The notes: a model not told the origin generated them from the letters alone. DNA of 64,000 bases from Intestinibacter bartlettii (GCA_025148965.1 CP102273.1:1-64000), one strand, 5' to 3'; shown: positions 48,115 through 57,514, counted from the first letter of the stretch. Numbers and translations are program-made.

Positions 48115-48948
48115 TTAAAATTGCAATTCTCTATATTCATCTTTAAATCTTTTGAAATTAGGTTTTGCTATTGTTGTTTCTCCGTTATCATCTAACTCTA
48201 TTAATGATATATAATCTTCTACCATTTTTTGTTGAGGTTTTGTTGTAGATATAAATACACCTGTACCAATTACTTTTGCCCCGAACTCGTGCATTAAATC
48301 TTTCATTCCCTTTAATGTCCCGCCACCTCTCATAAAATCATCTATTAGTATAACTTTACTATCTGGTTTTAGCGCTTTTCTAGGTAAACTCATACTCTCT
48401 ACTTTATTGCTACCTCCAGTAACATAAGTCATGCTTAAAGTCGGTCCTTCAGATACTTTCATATCTTTTCTTATTATAACTAGAGGTAAGTTCATAGCTT
48501 TTGCTGTCATAAGTGCCATAGGAATCCCTTTTGTTTCCATAGTTACTACATAGTCAGCTTCACTATAATCTAAGTTTGAGGCAAAAATTTTCCCGATTTT
48601 CGCAACTATAGCTGGGTTGTATATTAAATCTATTAAATATAAGAAACCTCCAGAAAGTTTTCTAGAATCATCATTTATTTTTTCACATAGTTCCATAAGG
48701 AATTGTTTGTTTTCTTCTATTGATGTTTTAGGAATATATTTAACTCCTCCAGCTGCTCCTGAAATAGTAATTACTCTTCCTAGTTCTAATTTTTCAAAAA
48801 CATCTTTAACAACTAGTAAGTCTTCACTTATTGTAGATTTTGCTGCATTAAATTTTTCTGTAAAGAAACTTAATGTATATATTTTATTAGGGTTATCTGA
48901 TAATATTTTTACTATAGCGCCTATTCTTTCCGTTCTTTTAAACTTCAT
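48115..48948 (-). CDS. purR: Pur operon repressor PurR
   Basis: 277-aa regulator: N-terminal winged-helix (about 1-75; RTERIGAIVKILSDNP) fused to a phosphoribosyltransferase-fold domain with the PRPP motif VILIDDFMRGGGTLKGM (about 203-219). In Bacillus PRPP weakens DNA binding and so couples purine genes to PRPP supply. Start ATG follows AGGAGGTTTTAATAATT. Transcribed divergently from murC. It is separated from spoVG by 146 bp. Confidence 0.95.
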   Translation of the reverse strand: MKFKRTERIGAIVKILSDNPNKIYTLSFFTEKFNAAKSTISEDLLVVKDVFEKLELGRVITISGAAGGVKYIPKTSIEENKQFLMELCEKINDDSRKLSGGFLYLIDLIYNPAIVAKIGKIFASNLDYSEADYVVTMETKGIPMALMTAKAMNLPLVIIRKDMKVSEGPTLSMTYVTGGSNKVESMSLPRKALKPDSKVILIDDFMRGGGTLKGMKDLMHEFGAKVIGTGVFISTTKPQQKMVEDYISLIELDDNGETTIAKPNFKRFKDEYRELQF

Positions 48949-49031
48949 AATTATTAAAACCTCCTAAAACGACTATCCTTGTAATTCAAAGTATTTAATG
49001 CATAATTTATCACAATATGATATAATAAGAT

Positions 49032-49047
49032 TTATGTTTAAACATAA
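49032..49047. repeat. 16-bp perfect palindrome in the purR-murC intergenic region
   Basis: TTATGTTTAAACATAA is self-complementary and lies between the divergent purR and murC genes, 84 bp above the purR start and 134 bp before murC. It could be an operator; no protein is assigned. It does not resemble the CGAA-containing PurBox. Confidence 0.4.
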
Positions 49048-49180
49048 TATTTAATAAACAAAAGTATATATATAGTAATAGTATGCACATATTATACTTT
49101 AAATATTGAACATTATTTAATTATACCACATAAATAGTTCAGATTATAGGACTTAATTAAAAAGAAAGGTGGTTTTATTT

Positions 49181-50533
49181 ATGAATATACATTTTATTGG
49201 TATAGGTGGTATTAGTATGAGTGCCTTAGCAGAAATTTGTATTAATAAAAAGTACAATGTTTCTGGTTCTGATATGCATGGTTCAGAGCTTACAGAGAAA
49301 TTAGCTTCTCAAGGTGCAAAAATCTTTATAGGTCATGCTAAAGAAAATATTTCTGATGATATCGATATAGTTGTTTATACAGCAGCTATTCACCCTGACA
49401 ACCCTGAATTAATCGAGGCAAAAAATAAAAATAAATTAACAATAAATAGAGCAGCATTTTTAGGACAACTAATGAGAGAATATAAAAACTCAATAGCTGT
49501 TTCTGGAACACATGGAAAAACAACTACAACTTCTATGTTATCTACTATATTTGAGCATGCTGAATTAGATCCTACGATATTAGTTGGTGGAAATCTAAAA
49601 TCAATTGGTGGAAATGTTAAAATAGGTCATTCTGATCATTTTATAACTGAAGCTTGTGAATATGTTGATAGTTTCTTAAACTTCAACCCTAAAATTGCGA
49701 TTGTTTTAAATATAGAAGAAGATCATCTTGATTACTTCTCAGGAATAGATGAAATAAAAGCTTCATTCAATAAATTCGGTAAACTTTTACCTTCTGATGG
49801 TTACTTTGTAATTAATGGAGATAATCAAAATATGGATATACTACATGATGTTAAGGCAAAGGCTATCAAATTCGGTAAAAAAGAATCAAATGATGTAATT
49901 ATCGAAAATATAGCTTTTGATGATTTAGGATGTGGTTCTTTTGATTTAAACTACATGGGTAAAAAATTAACTGGATTTAAATTAAGCGTACCTGGTCTTC
50001 ACAATATCTACAATGCTACATCAGCAATAATCGTTTCATTAGTTTCTGGAATAGATTTAGAAACTGTAAAAGAAGGAATTATAGATTACACTGGTGTTGG
50101 TAGAAGATTTGAAAGAAAAGGTCAATACAATGGTGCTGCAATAATAGATGATTATGCCCACCATCCAACTGAAATAAAAGCTACTTTATCTACTGCTAAA
50201 AGATTCAAAAAAGGAACTCTATGGTGTGTATTCCAACCTCATACTTATAGTAGAACAATTTCTTTACTTGATGAATTCGCAGAAGCATTCTATTCAGCTG
50301 ATAAAGTTATAATCACTGATATATATGCTGCTAGAGAAGATGACCCAGGAACTGTACATTCAAGAGATTTAGTTGAAAAATTACAACATAACAATGTTGA
50401 TGCAATCTATATATCTCAATTTGAAGATATAGTTAAATACTTAAAAGAAAATGTTAAAGAAAACGACGTAGTGATAACTACTGGTGCTGGACCAATCTAC
50501 TTAGTTGGTGAAGAATTAATAAAAGAAAATTAA
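49181..50533 (+). CDS. murC: UDP-N-acetylmuramate-L-alanine ligase
   Basis: 450-aa ATP-dependent ligase adding the first amino acid of the peptidoglycan stem peptide. N-terminal Rossmann domain [18 protein letters not shown] loop [12 protein letters not shown] (108-119), central [10 protein letters not shown], and [14 protein letters not shown] in the C-terminal domain. Start at ATG 49181 behind AAAGGTGG (8 nt); an in-frame GTG four codons earlier lies within the ribosome-binding site. Plus strand, monocistronic, and divergent from purR. Confidence 0.97.
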   Translation: MNIHFIGIGGISMSALAEICINKKYNVSGSDMHGSELTEKLASQGAKIFIGHAKENISDDIDIVVYTAAIHPDNPELIEAKNKNKLTINRAAFLGQLMREYKNSIAVSGTHGKTTTTSMLSTIFEHAELDPTILVGGNLKSIGGNVKIGHSDHFITEACEYVDSFLNFNPKIAIVLNIEEDHLDYFSGIDEIKASFNKFGKLLPSDGYFVINGDNQNMDILHDVKAKAIKFGKKESNDVIIENIAFDDLGCGSFDLNYMGKKLTGFKLSVPGLHNIYNATSAIIVSLVSGIDLETVKEGIIDYTGVGRRFERKGQYNGAAIIDDYAHHPTEIKATLSTAKRFKKGTLWCVFQPHTYSRTISLLDEFAEAFYSADKVIITDIYAAREDDPGTVHSRDLVEKLQHNNVDAIYISQFEDIVKYLKENVKENDVVITTGAGPIYLVGEELIKEN

Positions 50534-50545
50534 TCGTTTAAATAG

Positions 50546-50607
50546 AAAAGAGACTAGTTTGTGATATATTCTATAAGTAGAATCATATCACTTATCTAGT
50601 CTCTTTT
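50546..50607. terminator. Terminator of murC and the convergent gene
   Basis: A 12-bp stem (AAAAGAGACTAG at 50546-50557, complement at 50596-50607), with an inner GTGATAT/ATATCAC pairing, has T-runs on both strands. It lies between convergent murC and the gene at 50657. Confidence 0.9.
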
Positions 50608-50656
50608 TATATATAGTATAGTTTTATAAAAATCATAGTTTGTTTAAGTGCTTTAA

Positions 50657-51448
50657 TTATTCACTATCCGCTATCTTGAATATGTCAGTTTTAATATAAT
50701 TGTAAAGGTTGTTAGAAACTTCGTAGTAAGAGATTAAATTATTTACTGTTATTTTTACGTAATCCTCTCCCATTATATCTACTCTAGCTTCGTAGTTATC
50801 TGATTTTATATTTATTGTAAACTTGTATTTACATCTTGCTCTAGCTTTTTCTGGTTGGATTTTTCCGACTAATCTCTTTTGAACCATCTTACTAGCTAAA
50901 TCATCATAACTCCATCCGATTACTTTTTTAGTTTCATCGCCATAATCTATAGTAACCTGTTTCCATGTTTTATATTGTTTTATAAAATCAAAAGAAGTAT
51001 ATATACTAGTATCTAATATTTCTTTAAATTCTTTTTTATAAGATACTGGTACTTTATAATATTCTTCTTTATTTACTGTATAAACCCTAAATACATTTAA
51101 ATCTGTTGAAAATCTTATATCATCGTCAGTATACCCCTCATAAACAGGTTTATAAGAATCTGGAGTCCTTATTTTACTAAATTCATTAAAAGAATAGCGA
51201 AACTCTTCTACCTTTTCATCTTCCATCCTAACATTTGAGACATTTCCATCTGATATATATATTTTATTTTTACTTTTAAATTGACTTAATAGACTTCTGC
51301 TATCTACTTTTTCTTCAGTACTAACAGGCTTACTACCTTCTTTATGTCCTAATCCCGAGAAGGCTTTAAAAGATATAAAATATATAATGAAGAAACTAAT
51401 TATACCGATTATAAAAATGGCACTTCTCTTTACCTTTCTTTTTGACAT
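50657..51448 (-). CDS. Membrane-anchored protein of unknown function
   Basis: Not recognised. 263 aa: Lys/Arg-rich cytoplasmic N-terminus (MSKRKVKR), one membrane helix (about 9-30, SAIFIIGIISFFIIYFISF), then an extracytoplasmic domain of about 230 residues with mixed strands and many Tyr, Lys and Asp (e.g. WKQVTIDYGDETKKVIGW, YEARVDIMGEDYVKITVNN). No cysteine pair or catalytic motif stands out. Start at ATG 51446-51448, with GGAGGG upstream. Convergent with murC and next to a CDF transporter, from which it is separated by 68 bp. Confidence 0.8.
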   Translation of the reverse strand: MSKRKVKRSAIFIIGIISFFIIYFISFKAFSGLGHKEGSKPVSTEEKVDSRSLLSQFKSKNKIYISDGNVSNVRMEDEKVEEFRYSFNEFSKIRTPDSYKPVYEGYTDDDIRFSTDLNVFRVYTVNKEEYYKVPVSYKKEFKEILDTSIYTSFDFIKQYKTWKQVTIDYGDETKKVIGWSYDDLASKMVQKRLVGKIQPEKARARCKYKFTINIKSDNYEARVDIMGEDYVKITVNNLISYYEVSNNLYNYIKTDIFKIADSE

Positions 51449-51516
51449 TATATTTCCCTCCATGCCTTAAAATTATCTATGATAATTATATAACTTTTCA
51501 TTTGATTTTTTAAGTG

Positions 51517-52491
51517 TTATTTACTATTATTAAGACAATCTTTAGAATTACATTCGGTACATATATGTTCTTTTAGTATTTGTGGTTCTTTGCTTATTTC
51601 TTTATCACATGAATCTACTTTATTACTACAAGGTTCTACGTGAACTGTTATCCCTTTTATAAGACTTATTTCATCTATTAATTTTTTTTCTAGATCACTA
51701 GCTATATCATGCCCTTGGATTACTGTTAAATTTCCATCTACACATATAACCAAGTCTACATATGCAAATGCACCGTGTTTTCTAGTTCTCATAGTTTTAA
51801 TGTGTTTTACACCATTTGTATTCTTACAATATTCTAATATTTTCTTTTCCTCTTCTTCTGATATAGAAACATCCATAAGTTCATTCATCGCATTTATAAA
51901 TATCTCTAGTGCAACCTTACATACAATTACTGCAACTACTATAGTTGCTATTGGCTCTAATATTTTATAACCAAGCATTGCCCCACCTATACCTATAAAA
52001 GCTGCTACCGATGAAAATGCATCTGATCTATGGTGCCATGCATCCGCTTTAAGTGCTGGTGAGTTTATTTTTTTAGCTACTTTTATAGTAATTCTATATT
52101 GATATTCTTTTATCGCTATTGAAATTACAGCTACTACAAGTGGCATTAACGTTGGTACTTTAACTTCATTTAAGTTTAACATTTTCTTTGCACCATCAAC
52201 ACCTATAGTTACAGCTACTGCTATTAATATTATTGATAATAAAAATGATACCAATGTTTCAGCCTTTTCATGGCCATAATTATGTTCTTTATCCCCTGGT
52301 TTTGATGAAATTTTATTTCCTATTAAGACCCCTACTGATGTAATAATATCTGATGCAGAATGTATACCATCTGCTATCATCGCAGTTGAATTACCAATTA
52401 CCCCTGCAAATATTTTTATCACTGATAAAAATACGTTCCATAAAATTGCTAAAATAGTTACTTTACTTGCTTCCTCATATCTTGTTTCCAT
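51517..52491 (-). CDS. Cation diffusion facilitator family transporter
   Basis: 324-aa CDF exporter for divalent metals (Zn, Mn, Fe or Co) by proton antiport. Six membrane helices; metal-site motifs MIADGIHSASDIITS in helix 2 and HHRSDAFSS in helix 5, with the interfacial YGHEKAETL. The C-terminal cytoplasmic domain (about 208-290) is followed by an unusual Cys-rich tail (CSNKVDSCDKE, CTECNSKDC) with six cysteines and a histidine, a plausible metal sensor or chaperone site. Start ATG follows AGGAGGGAAATTCG. Confidence 0.93.
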   Translation of the reverse strand: METRYEEASKVTILAILWNVFLSVIKIFAGVIGNSTAMIADGIHSASDIITSVGVLIGNKISSKPGDKEHNYGHEKAETLVSFLLSIILIAVAVTIGVDGAKKMLNLNEVKVPTLMPLVVAVISIAIKEYQYRITIKVAKKINSPALKADAWHHRSDAFSSVAAFIGIGGAMLGYKILEPIATIVVAVIVCKVALEIFINAMNELMDVSISEEEEKKILEYCKNTNGVKHIKTMRTRKHGAFAYVDLVICVDGNLTVIQGHDIASDLEKKLIDEISLIKGITVHVEPCSNKVDSCDKEISKEPQILKEHICTECNSKDCLNNSK

Positions 52492-52577
52492 CGAATTTCC
52501 CTCCTAGTTAAAATATCTTTTATATTGTTAATGGATATATATTTCTTTCAATATCGATTATCACTTCCCAAAAACGT

Positions 52578-52607
52578 AAAAATCACCTAGGAATCCTAGG
52601 CGATTTT
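52578..52607. terminator. Terminator between the acidic protein and the CDF gene
   Basis: AAAAATC(A)CCTAGG (52578-52591) pairs with CCTAGG(C)GATTTT (52595-52607) around an AAT loop, with a T-run following on the minus strand. It would end transcripts from the gene at 52804. Confidence 0.75.
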
Positions 52608-52679
52608 CTTGCTTTTATATCAAATTATGCTTATTATTTTTTACTTTATGATTTTATATTTTATTTATATATATCCATT

Positions 52680-52701
52680 AAATTTGTTTTAAAACAAATT
52701 T
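52680..52701. repeat. 22-bp perfect palindrome upstream of the CDF gene
   Basis: Each arm is AAATTTGTTTT or its complement, with no loop. It sits about 190 bp upstream of the CDF ATG and 100 bp below the stop at 52804. No T-run follows, so it reads as an operator-like site rather than a terminator. The rest of this 312-bp gap is AT-rich without a gene. Confidence 0.45.
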
Positions 52702-52803
52702 TCGAGAATTTTATTATGTTATTCTATATATTATATCACTCTAAATCAAAAATTGTAATATTTACAGGCGATTTTTTTCATTTAATTCTCAATTGATATT
52801 ATC

Positions 52804-54195
52804 CTATTTTTCTATTTTACGTGCTTTTGAATCTATAAAACACATCCAATAACCTAAACTGCTACTTCTATTGTCACATGCCTGATATGTTGTAAATCCT
52901 GTTGTACCTTTATCTGGTTGTTCTGATTTTTTGCCCGGAATAGCATATATATAATTTTTTCTCTTGTTATACTCATCATATTGTACTCCGAATAAGTAAT
53001 GTCTATATTTATATGAATTCATAGCTATATCACTATACATCGTATAATTTAGGCTATTTACATATCCTAAGTAAGGCATTGTATATCCACTCATAGTAGT
53101 TGGTGTTATTTCTATCTTCCACCATCTTGTATTTGGAATATAATCTGCTGCAAAAGGTTTAACCTCTTTAAAATATTTTAAACCTTTTTTAATTTGTCTA
53201 GGCATAAGTAATTTTCCTGCACTTATTTTTTCTTCAAATTCAGTATTATTTTTTTGTATAACTTTTGGATTACTATATTGTTCTTGTTTTGCATTTTTTC
53301 GTTTAGTTGGATTTTTATCTTTAGAATTTTGTTTTTGTTGTTTTGATTTGTTATTATCTCTTTCTTCTTTTGGAAGTTGTAAAGGTTTTGCACATTCTTT
53401 TTTAGGTTTTATTACTGGTCCTGGACCTGGTTCAACCGGAATATCTTCAGTTTCATCCTCGTCCTCTTCTTCTATTTCTTCATATTCGTATTCATACTCA
53501 GGTTCTTGATTAGTTATTTCTTCATATTCAATATATTCGTATTCTTCTACTTGTGCTGGTTCTTGTTCTTGTTGATTTTCTTCTATCTGTTGTGATTCTG
53601 CTTCTGATTCTGACACTGGTTGTTGTTCTTGCTGCATCTCTACATCTTGTTCTTCATTTTCTTCAATATCATCTTCACCTAAATCATCTTCATAAATATA
53701 TTCTATTTCTTCATACTCATATCCACCATTTTCAGGATCTATATATTCTACTTCTTCGTATACTTCATAATCTGATCTGTCATCAGCTTCTACATATTCT
53801 ATTATTTCTTCTTCTGGTTCAAATATTAATTCTTCGTAGTTTTCTATTTTATTTCCCTTAAAACCTATAAGTGGAACATATTTTTCATAAGTAAGTGCTA
53901 TCGCTTTAATATCGCTATCTTCTTCATTTAAATCTAATACGAATTCACCTTTTCCTTGTGAATTAAGATTTATTCTTCCTAAATTTAATCTTTCATAATC
54001 AGTACGAAGAGCGATTACATCATATCCGTCTTTTAAATTTTTTAGATTTTCTACATATAAGGCTACTACAGATTTTTCATCATTAATTTCTATTTTGGCA
54101 AAGGCTTTAGGAAGAACACGTTCTTTACTTCTAAAGTTCATGTCCTTTGCCTCTAATATGATATAGTCTCTTTTAAATTTTCTTTTAGAAACCAC
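52804..54195 (-). CDS. Acidic Tyr/Glu-rich repetitive protein, possibly a spore-surface or structural protein
   Basis: Not recognised as a named family. 463 aa in four parts: a folded N-terminal domain (about 1-125; KAFAKIEINDEKSVVALYV); an extremely acidic, Tyr/Gln-rich low-complexity region (about 126-255; repeated EYEYIEYEE-like units); a basic Lys/Asn/Gln-rich linker (about 262-318); and a C-terminal folded domain (about 325-463) with many aromatics (NTRWWKIEI, YKYRHYLFGVQYDEY, LGYWMCFID). No signal peptide or membrane helix. Start is GTG with GGAGGGATAA upstream. Neighbours give no function; a spore-layer role is a guess from composition. Confidence 0.75.
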   Translation of the reverse strand: MVSKRKFKRDYIILEAKDMNFRSKERVLPKAFAKIEINDEKSVVALYVENLKNLKDGYDVIALRTDYERLNLGRINLNSQGKGEFVLDLNEEDSDIKAIALTYEKYVPLIGFKGNKIENYEELIFEPEEEIIEYVEADDRSDYEVYEEVEYIDPENGGYEYEEIEYIYEDDLGEDDIEENEEQDVEMQQEQQPVSESEAESQQIEENQQEQEPAQVEEYEYIEYEEITNQEPEYEYEYEEIEEEDEDETEDIPVEPGPGPVIKPKKECAKPLQLPKEERDNNKSKQQKQNSKDKNPTKRKNAKQEQYSNPKVIQKNNTEFEEKISAGKLLMPRQIKKGLKYFKEVKPFAADYIPNTRWWKIEITPTTMSGYTMPYLGYVNSLNYTMYSDIAMNSYKYRHYLFGVQYDEYNKRKNYIYAIPGKKSEQPDKGTTGFTTYQACDNRSSSLGYWMCFIDSKARKIEK

Positions 54196-54259
54196 TACTT
54201 ATCCCTCCTTAAACATACCTGCTCAAAATATTATATGTTTAAGGTTTTGGAAAATAGTA

Positions 54260-55126
54260 TTATTTAGATGAAAATTTATTTATTTCATTAGATAAATTCG
54301 CAAATTCATCTATGCTAAGAGTTTCTCCTCTTCTTTTTTCATCGATGTTTGCAGCTTGTAATGCTTCTCTTATCTCGTCTTTAGATAAAAATCCTAATCC
54401 ACCTAGCGAATTTAATAAAGTTTTTCTTCTTTGACCGAAAGATGCTTTTACTGTTTTGAAGAAAATATCTTCATTATCAACTACATATTTTTTCTCATCT
54501 CTAACATGAAGCCCTATAACTATTGAATCTACATTTGGCTGTGGGACAAACATGTGTCTTGGAGCTTTTGCAACTATTTCTGTATCACAATAATATTGAA
54601 CCGCTACTGATAATGCACCGTAATCTTTTGTAGATGGTTTTGCATTCATTCTATCTGCAACTTCTTTTTGAACCATAACTACTATATCAGTAACAGGTAT
54701 ATCTTCTTCTAAGAATTTCATAACTATTGGAGTAGTTATATAATATGGAAGATTTGCGACTAATTTTACTGGTCCTCCATTTAATTTTTCATTTATTAAT
54801 CCTTGAACATCGACTTTTAATATATCTTCATTTACAACTTCAACATTGTCTAAGTCTGCTAATGTTTCTTTTAATATTGGTATTAATGTTTTATCTATTT
54901 CTATAGCAACTACATTTTCAGCTACTTTTCCCATTTCTCTAGTTAAAGTACCTATCCCTGGTCCAACCTCGATTATTCTGTCAGTTTCTGATAATCTTGC
55001 ACCTTCTAATATTCTATCTATTACGTTATCATCTATTAAAAAGTTTTGTCCTAGTGATTTTGAAAACTTAAAGTTATGTTTATTTACTACTTCTTTGGTT
55101 GCTCTATGTGATGAAAGTCTATCCAT
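54260..55126 (-). CDS. rsmA: 16S rRNA (A1518/A1519-N6)-dimethyltransferase
   Basis: 288-aa KsgA enzyme dimethylating two adjacent adenines near the 3' end of 16S rRNA, a late step of small-subunit assembly. SAM-binding loop EVGPGIGTLT, catalytic VANLPYYITTP, and the N-terminal KSLGQNFLID signature. Start ATG follows AGGAGAGGAAAAATAAA. It begins 1 nt after the rnmV stop, so the two are translationally coupled, as in Bacillus. Confidence 0.97.
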   Translation of the reverse strand: MDRLSSHRATKEVVNKHNFKFSKSLGQNFLIDDNVIDRILEGARLSETDRIIEVGPGIGTLTREMGKVAENVVAIEIDKTLIPILKETLADLDNVEVVNEDILKVDVQGLINEKLNGGPVKLVANLPYYITTPIVMKFLEEDIPVTDIVVMVQKEVADRMNAKPSTKDYGALSVAVQYYCDTEIVAKAPRHMFVPQPNVDSIVIGLHVRDEKKYVVDNEDIFFKTVKASFGQRRKTLLNSLGGLGFLSKDEIREALQAANIDEKRRGETLSIDEFANLSNEINKFSSK

Positions 55127-55127
55127 T

Positions 55128-55676
55128 TTATTTTTCCTCTCCTGTATCTATTGATTTTACTGCTTCAACAAATTCTTCTCTTGTAACTCCGTAATTGTTA
55201 AGTCTGCTTAAGAATTGTTTTGCATTTCCATATCCTATTCCTAATATTTGACCGATTTTATCTCTTCTATAAGATGCATCTTCATTTCCGATTAAATTAT
55301 TTCTTATTAAATCTACTTGTCCGAATTCATTTCTCTTTTCAGAACTTTCAGTTCTAACTTTATTAAGTGCTTTTAATATGCTTTCCGGAGATGCATTTTC
55401 TATACCGATATCACCATCTTTTTTCGCTTCTTCCCTCGGTAAAAATGCATGTTTGCATCCTGGCACTTCTTGAGCTATTTTCTTTCTGATTTTTTCCCCA
55501 GCAAAATCTGGATCAGTAAAGATTATTACTCCTCTTCTTTTTTGAGCTGCCTTTATTCTCTCCATAACACCTTTTGGAAATCCAAAGCCACCAGTTGTTA
55601 TAAGTTCAGCATCTAACGCTCTCTTTACAGCTGTAACATCGTCTCTACCTTCTACTACTATTATTTCTTTTATCAT
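55128..55676 (-). CDS. rnmV: Ribonuclease M5
   Basis: 182-aa TOPRIM-domain endonuclease that trims the 5S rRNA precursor. TOPRIM motifs: VVEGRDDVTAVKRAL (catalytic Glu) and FTDPDFAGEKIRKKI (the DxD). The C-terminal part (about 120-182) contains the RNA-binding helix-hairpin region (IGQILGIGYGNAKQFL). Start ATG follows AAAGGTGAAATTAA. First gene of an rnmV-rsmA unit. Confidence 0.96.
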   Translation of the reverse strand: MIKEIIVVEGRDDVTAVKRALDAELITTGGFGFPKGVMERIKAAQKRRGVIIFTDPDFAGEKIRKKIAQEVPGCKHAFLPREEAKKDGDIGIENASPESILKALNKVRTESSEKRNEFGQVDLIRNNLIGNEDASYRRDKIGQILGIGYGNAKQFLSRLNNYGVTREEFVEAVKSIDTGEEK

Positions 55677-55799
55677 TTAATTTCACCTTTTTATTTTATA
55701 TTTACTAAATTATTATAAATTACTGTTTATATTGCTAAATAGCAATGATTTCTTATCTTATTCGCATCTTTATATTTTAATTTTTTTTTATTATTTAAT

Positions 55800-55844
55800 C
55801 AATGCTTTTTAATAAACTCATTAATATATTTCCTTAAAGCATTG
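55800..55844. repeat. 9-bp inverted repeat upstream of rnmV
   Basis: CAATGCTTT (55800-55808) and AAAGCATTG (55836-55844) flank a 27-nt loop. On the minus strand the stem is followed by an A/T-rich run. It may be an old terminator or part of the decayed DNA that fills this gap. Confidence 0.35.
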
Positions 55845-55857
55845 TATTTTACACTAA

Positions 55858-56099
55858 TTTATATAAAGTCGATTCAATTGAAACTATTGATTCTAGACAT
55901 ATCAATATAATATGTAAAGGCCTTAGCGGTTCACACATAAGAGCATATATCAAAAATACTCAAATTGGAAAACTACTGTTGTAAATTCAAATAACACATT
56001 TAATATGTATTTACCAAGATTAAAAGCAAATATACACATTCTTTTAAAAATGAGAAAAACAAATTATGTGACAGCTAATAAAAATGTTGTTATACAATA
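55858..56099 (+). pseudogene. Remnant of a bacterial Ig-like repeat (surface protein)
   Basis: No intact gene lies between rnmV and the anti-sigma gene (502 bp), but two plus-strand frames join across an A-run at about 55966-55971. First frame VDSIETIDSRHINI, GLSGSHIRAYIKNTQIGK; second frame TTVVNSNNTFNMYLPRLKA, NIHILLKMRKTNYVTANKNV, stop at 56097-56099. The pattern (G.GSxIxAYI.NTQIGKTT...F.M.LPRLKA) looks like the last repeat of a secreted protein with bacterial Ig-like domains. There is no start or upstream repeat. The family assignment is by eye. Confidence 0.4.
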
Positions 56100-56103
56100 A
56101 AAA

Positions 56104-56152
56104 TATCCTATACAGATAGACACCTTTTTTCTAGTGTCCACTGTATAGGATC
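56104..56152. terminator. Terminator of the sigma/anti-sigma operon
   Basis: ATCCTATACAG (56105-56115) pairs with its complement at 56141-56151, with inner GACAC/GTGTC pairing, and a T-run follows on the minus strand, 27 nt past the anti-sigma stop. Confidence 0.85.
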
Positions 56153-56178
56153 CATTTTATCCTTCTTTTATTATTTTA

Positions 56179-57513
56179 TTATCTATTTTCTATTTCTATA
56201 TTAATCGGATAGCTATATTTAAGAACTAATCTTAAATCTAATGCATAAGAGTCTTTCTTCTCAACATTTTCAAATTCAATTCCTGATATTTTTGATCCCA
56301 CCTCATAAGATGTCGAAATTGCTGAATTTCCATCCAATTCACTACCTCCATCATAACTAATAGATGAATCTGTTGTATATTTTACAGTTAAATGTCCTTT
56401 ACTGTATTTAACATCTTTAATAATAACCTCTTTTCCGAAATAATCTATCTTTTTAGGGTACTTATCGTCTATTTTTAACTCTATTTTTTTATTTGCATTT
56501 ACTAAAACTCCATCTGCTTTTAGTTTCAGCTTTTTGCCTTTATCATAGTATACTGAAGGTACTATAGTTTGGCTCCATCCTCCATTTTCTAATCCCATAC
56601 CAGATAATTCTAATGAAGATTTATAAATCTCTCCATTTTCAGATATTATTCTTAAGTTATCTAATCCTTGTAATTCACCTATATTTGTTACTTCTCCATA
56701 TGTGTTTAAATACATCATTGTAGGAGATACTCTTAACTTGTATATATTTAAATTCAGATCACCATCATCTATTTGTTTATTTATTTCTATATTTTTAGTT
56801 TTGCTTAATTGTTTTGGTATCTCCAATTCTACATTTGTTGTCCCAAGTGTTTCATATTTGAAATCATTACTCTTGTCATATGATGCACTCACTTTTAGCA
56901 ATTTAAGTTTTAATGATAATGTATTTTTTCCCTCTATTAATTCTGCTATATTACCTCCAACAATATTTATTGTTGTTTTAATATTTCCATCTTCATCTTT
57001 ATCAAAATTTCCTCCACTCATTGCAGCATTTACAGAATCTACATACAATTCATAATAACTTTTGTTATCTATATCATCATTATCAGAAATAATCATGTCA
57101 TCTACTTTAGTTTCCATTATAGCTTCAAAGTTTATTCTTTGTTCATCAATATAAATATTTTGAATTATGATATCATATCCTCCTATATTTATATATTGTG
57201 CATCGGATGCTTTATAACCATTATTAACTGCATTTTCTATTCCGATATCTCCAAAAATATATCTAAACATTGTATCTGCAAATGTTCTAAAACTAGGTAC
57301 AAATGCATATGAAACACCTATTATCAAAATTGATGCTACAGATGTTATTGCCCATTTTTTATATTTTTTAGGTTTCAATTCTTTTAATTTAGTATTTAAT
57401 CTTTCATCTAATTCATCTGGTATTTTAATATTTTCACTTTCAAATTCACTTAATAATTTTTCTATCTCTTTCTCTTCATCTAAAAAATTTCTTTTATCTT
57501 TATTTTTATCCAT
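56179..57513 (-). CDS. Transmembrane anti-sigma factor (DUF4179-type)
   Basis: 444 aa: a cytoplasmic N-terminal segment (about 1-55; acidic, helical, expected to bind the sigma factor), one membrane helix (about 57-74, AITSVASILIIGVSYAFV), and a large beta-rich extracytoplasmic part. The stretch after the helix (FRTFADTMFRYIFGDIGIE and on) is the DUF4179 pattern common in proteins encoded next to sigma factors in Firmicutes. The start ATG is 1 nt after the sigma stop, indicating a paired regulator. Signal sensed unknown. Confidence 0.88.
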   Translation of the reverse strand: MDKNKDKRNFLDEEKEIEKLLSEFESENIKIPDELDERLNTKLKELKPKKYKKWAITSVASILIIGVSYAFVPSFRTFADTMFRYIFGDIGIENAVNNGYKASDAQYINIGGYDIIIQNIYIDEQRINFEAIMETKVDDMIISDNDDIDNKSYYELYVDSVNAAMSGGNFDKDEDGNIKTTINIVGGNIAELIEGKNTLSLKLKLLKVSASYDKSNDFKYETLGTTNVELEIPKQLSKTKNIEINKQIDDGDLNLNIYKLRVSPTMMYLNTYGEVTNIGELQGLDNLRIISENGEIYKSSLELSGMGLENGGWSQTIVPSVYYDKGKKLKLKADGVLVNANKKIELKIDDKYPKKIDYFGKEVIIKDVKYSKGHLTVKYTTDSSISYDGGSELDGNSAISTSYEVGSKISGIEFENVEKKDSYALDLRLVLKYSYPINIEIENR

Positions 57514-57514
57514 A

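Noticed and set aside
53553-53861. Leu/His-rich plus-strand frame opposite the acidic protein
   Set aside because: Antisense of Glu/Gln/Tyr repeats; periodicity comes from the minus-strand gene.
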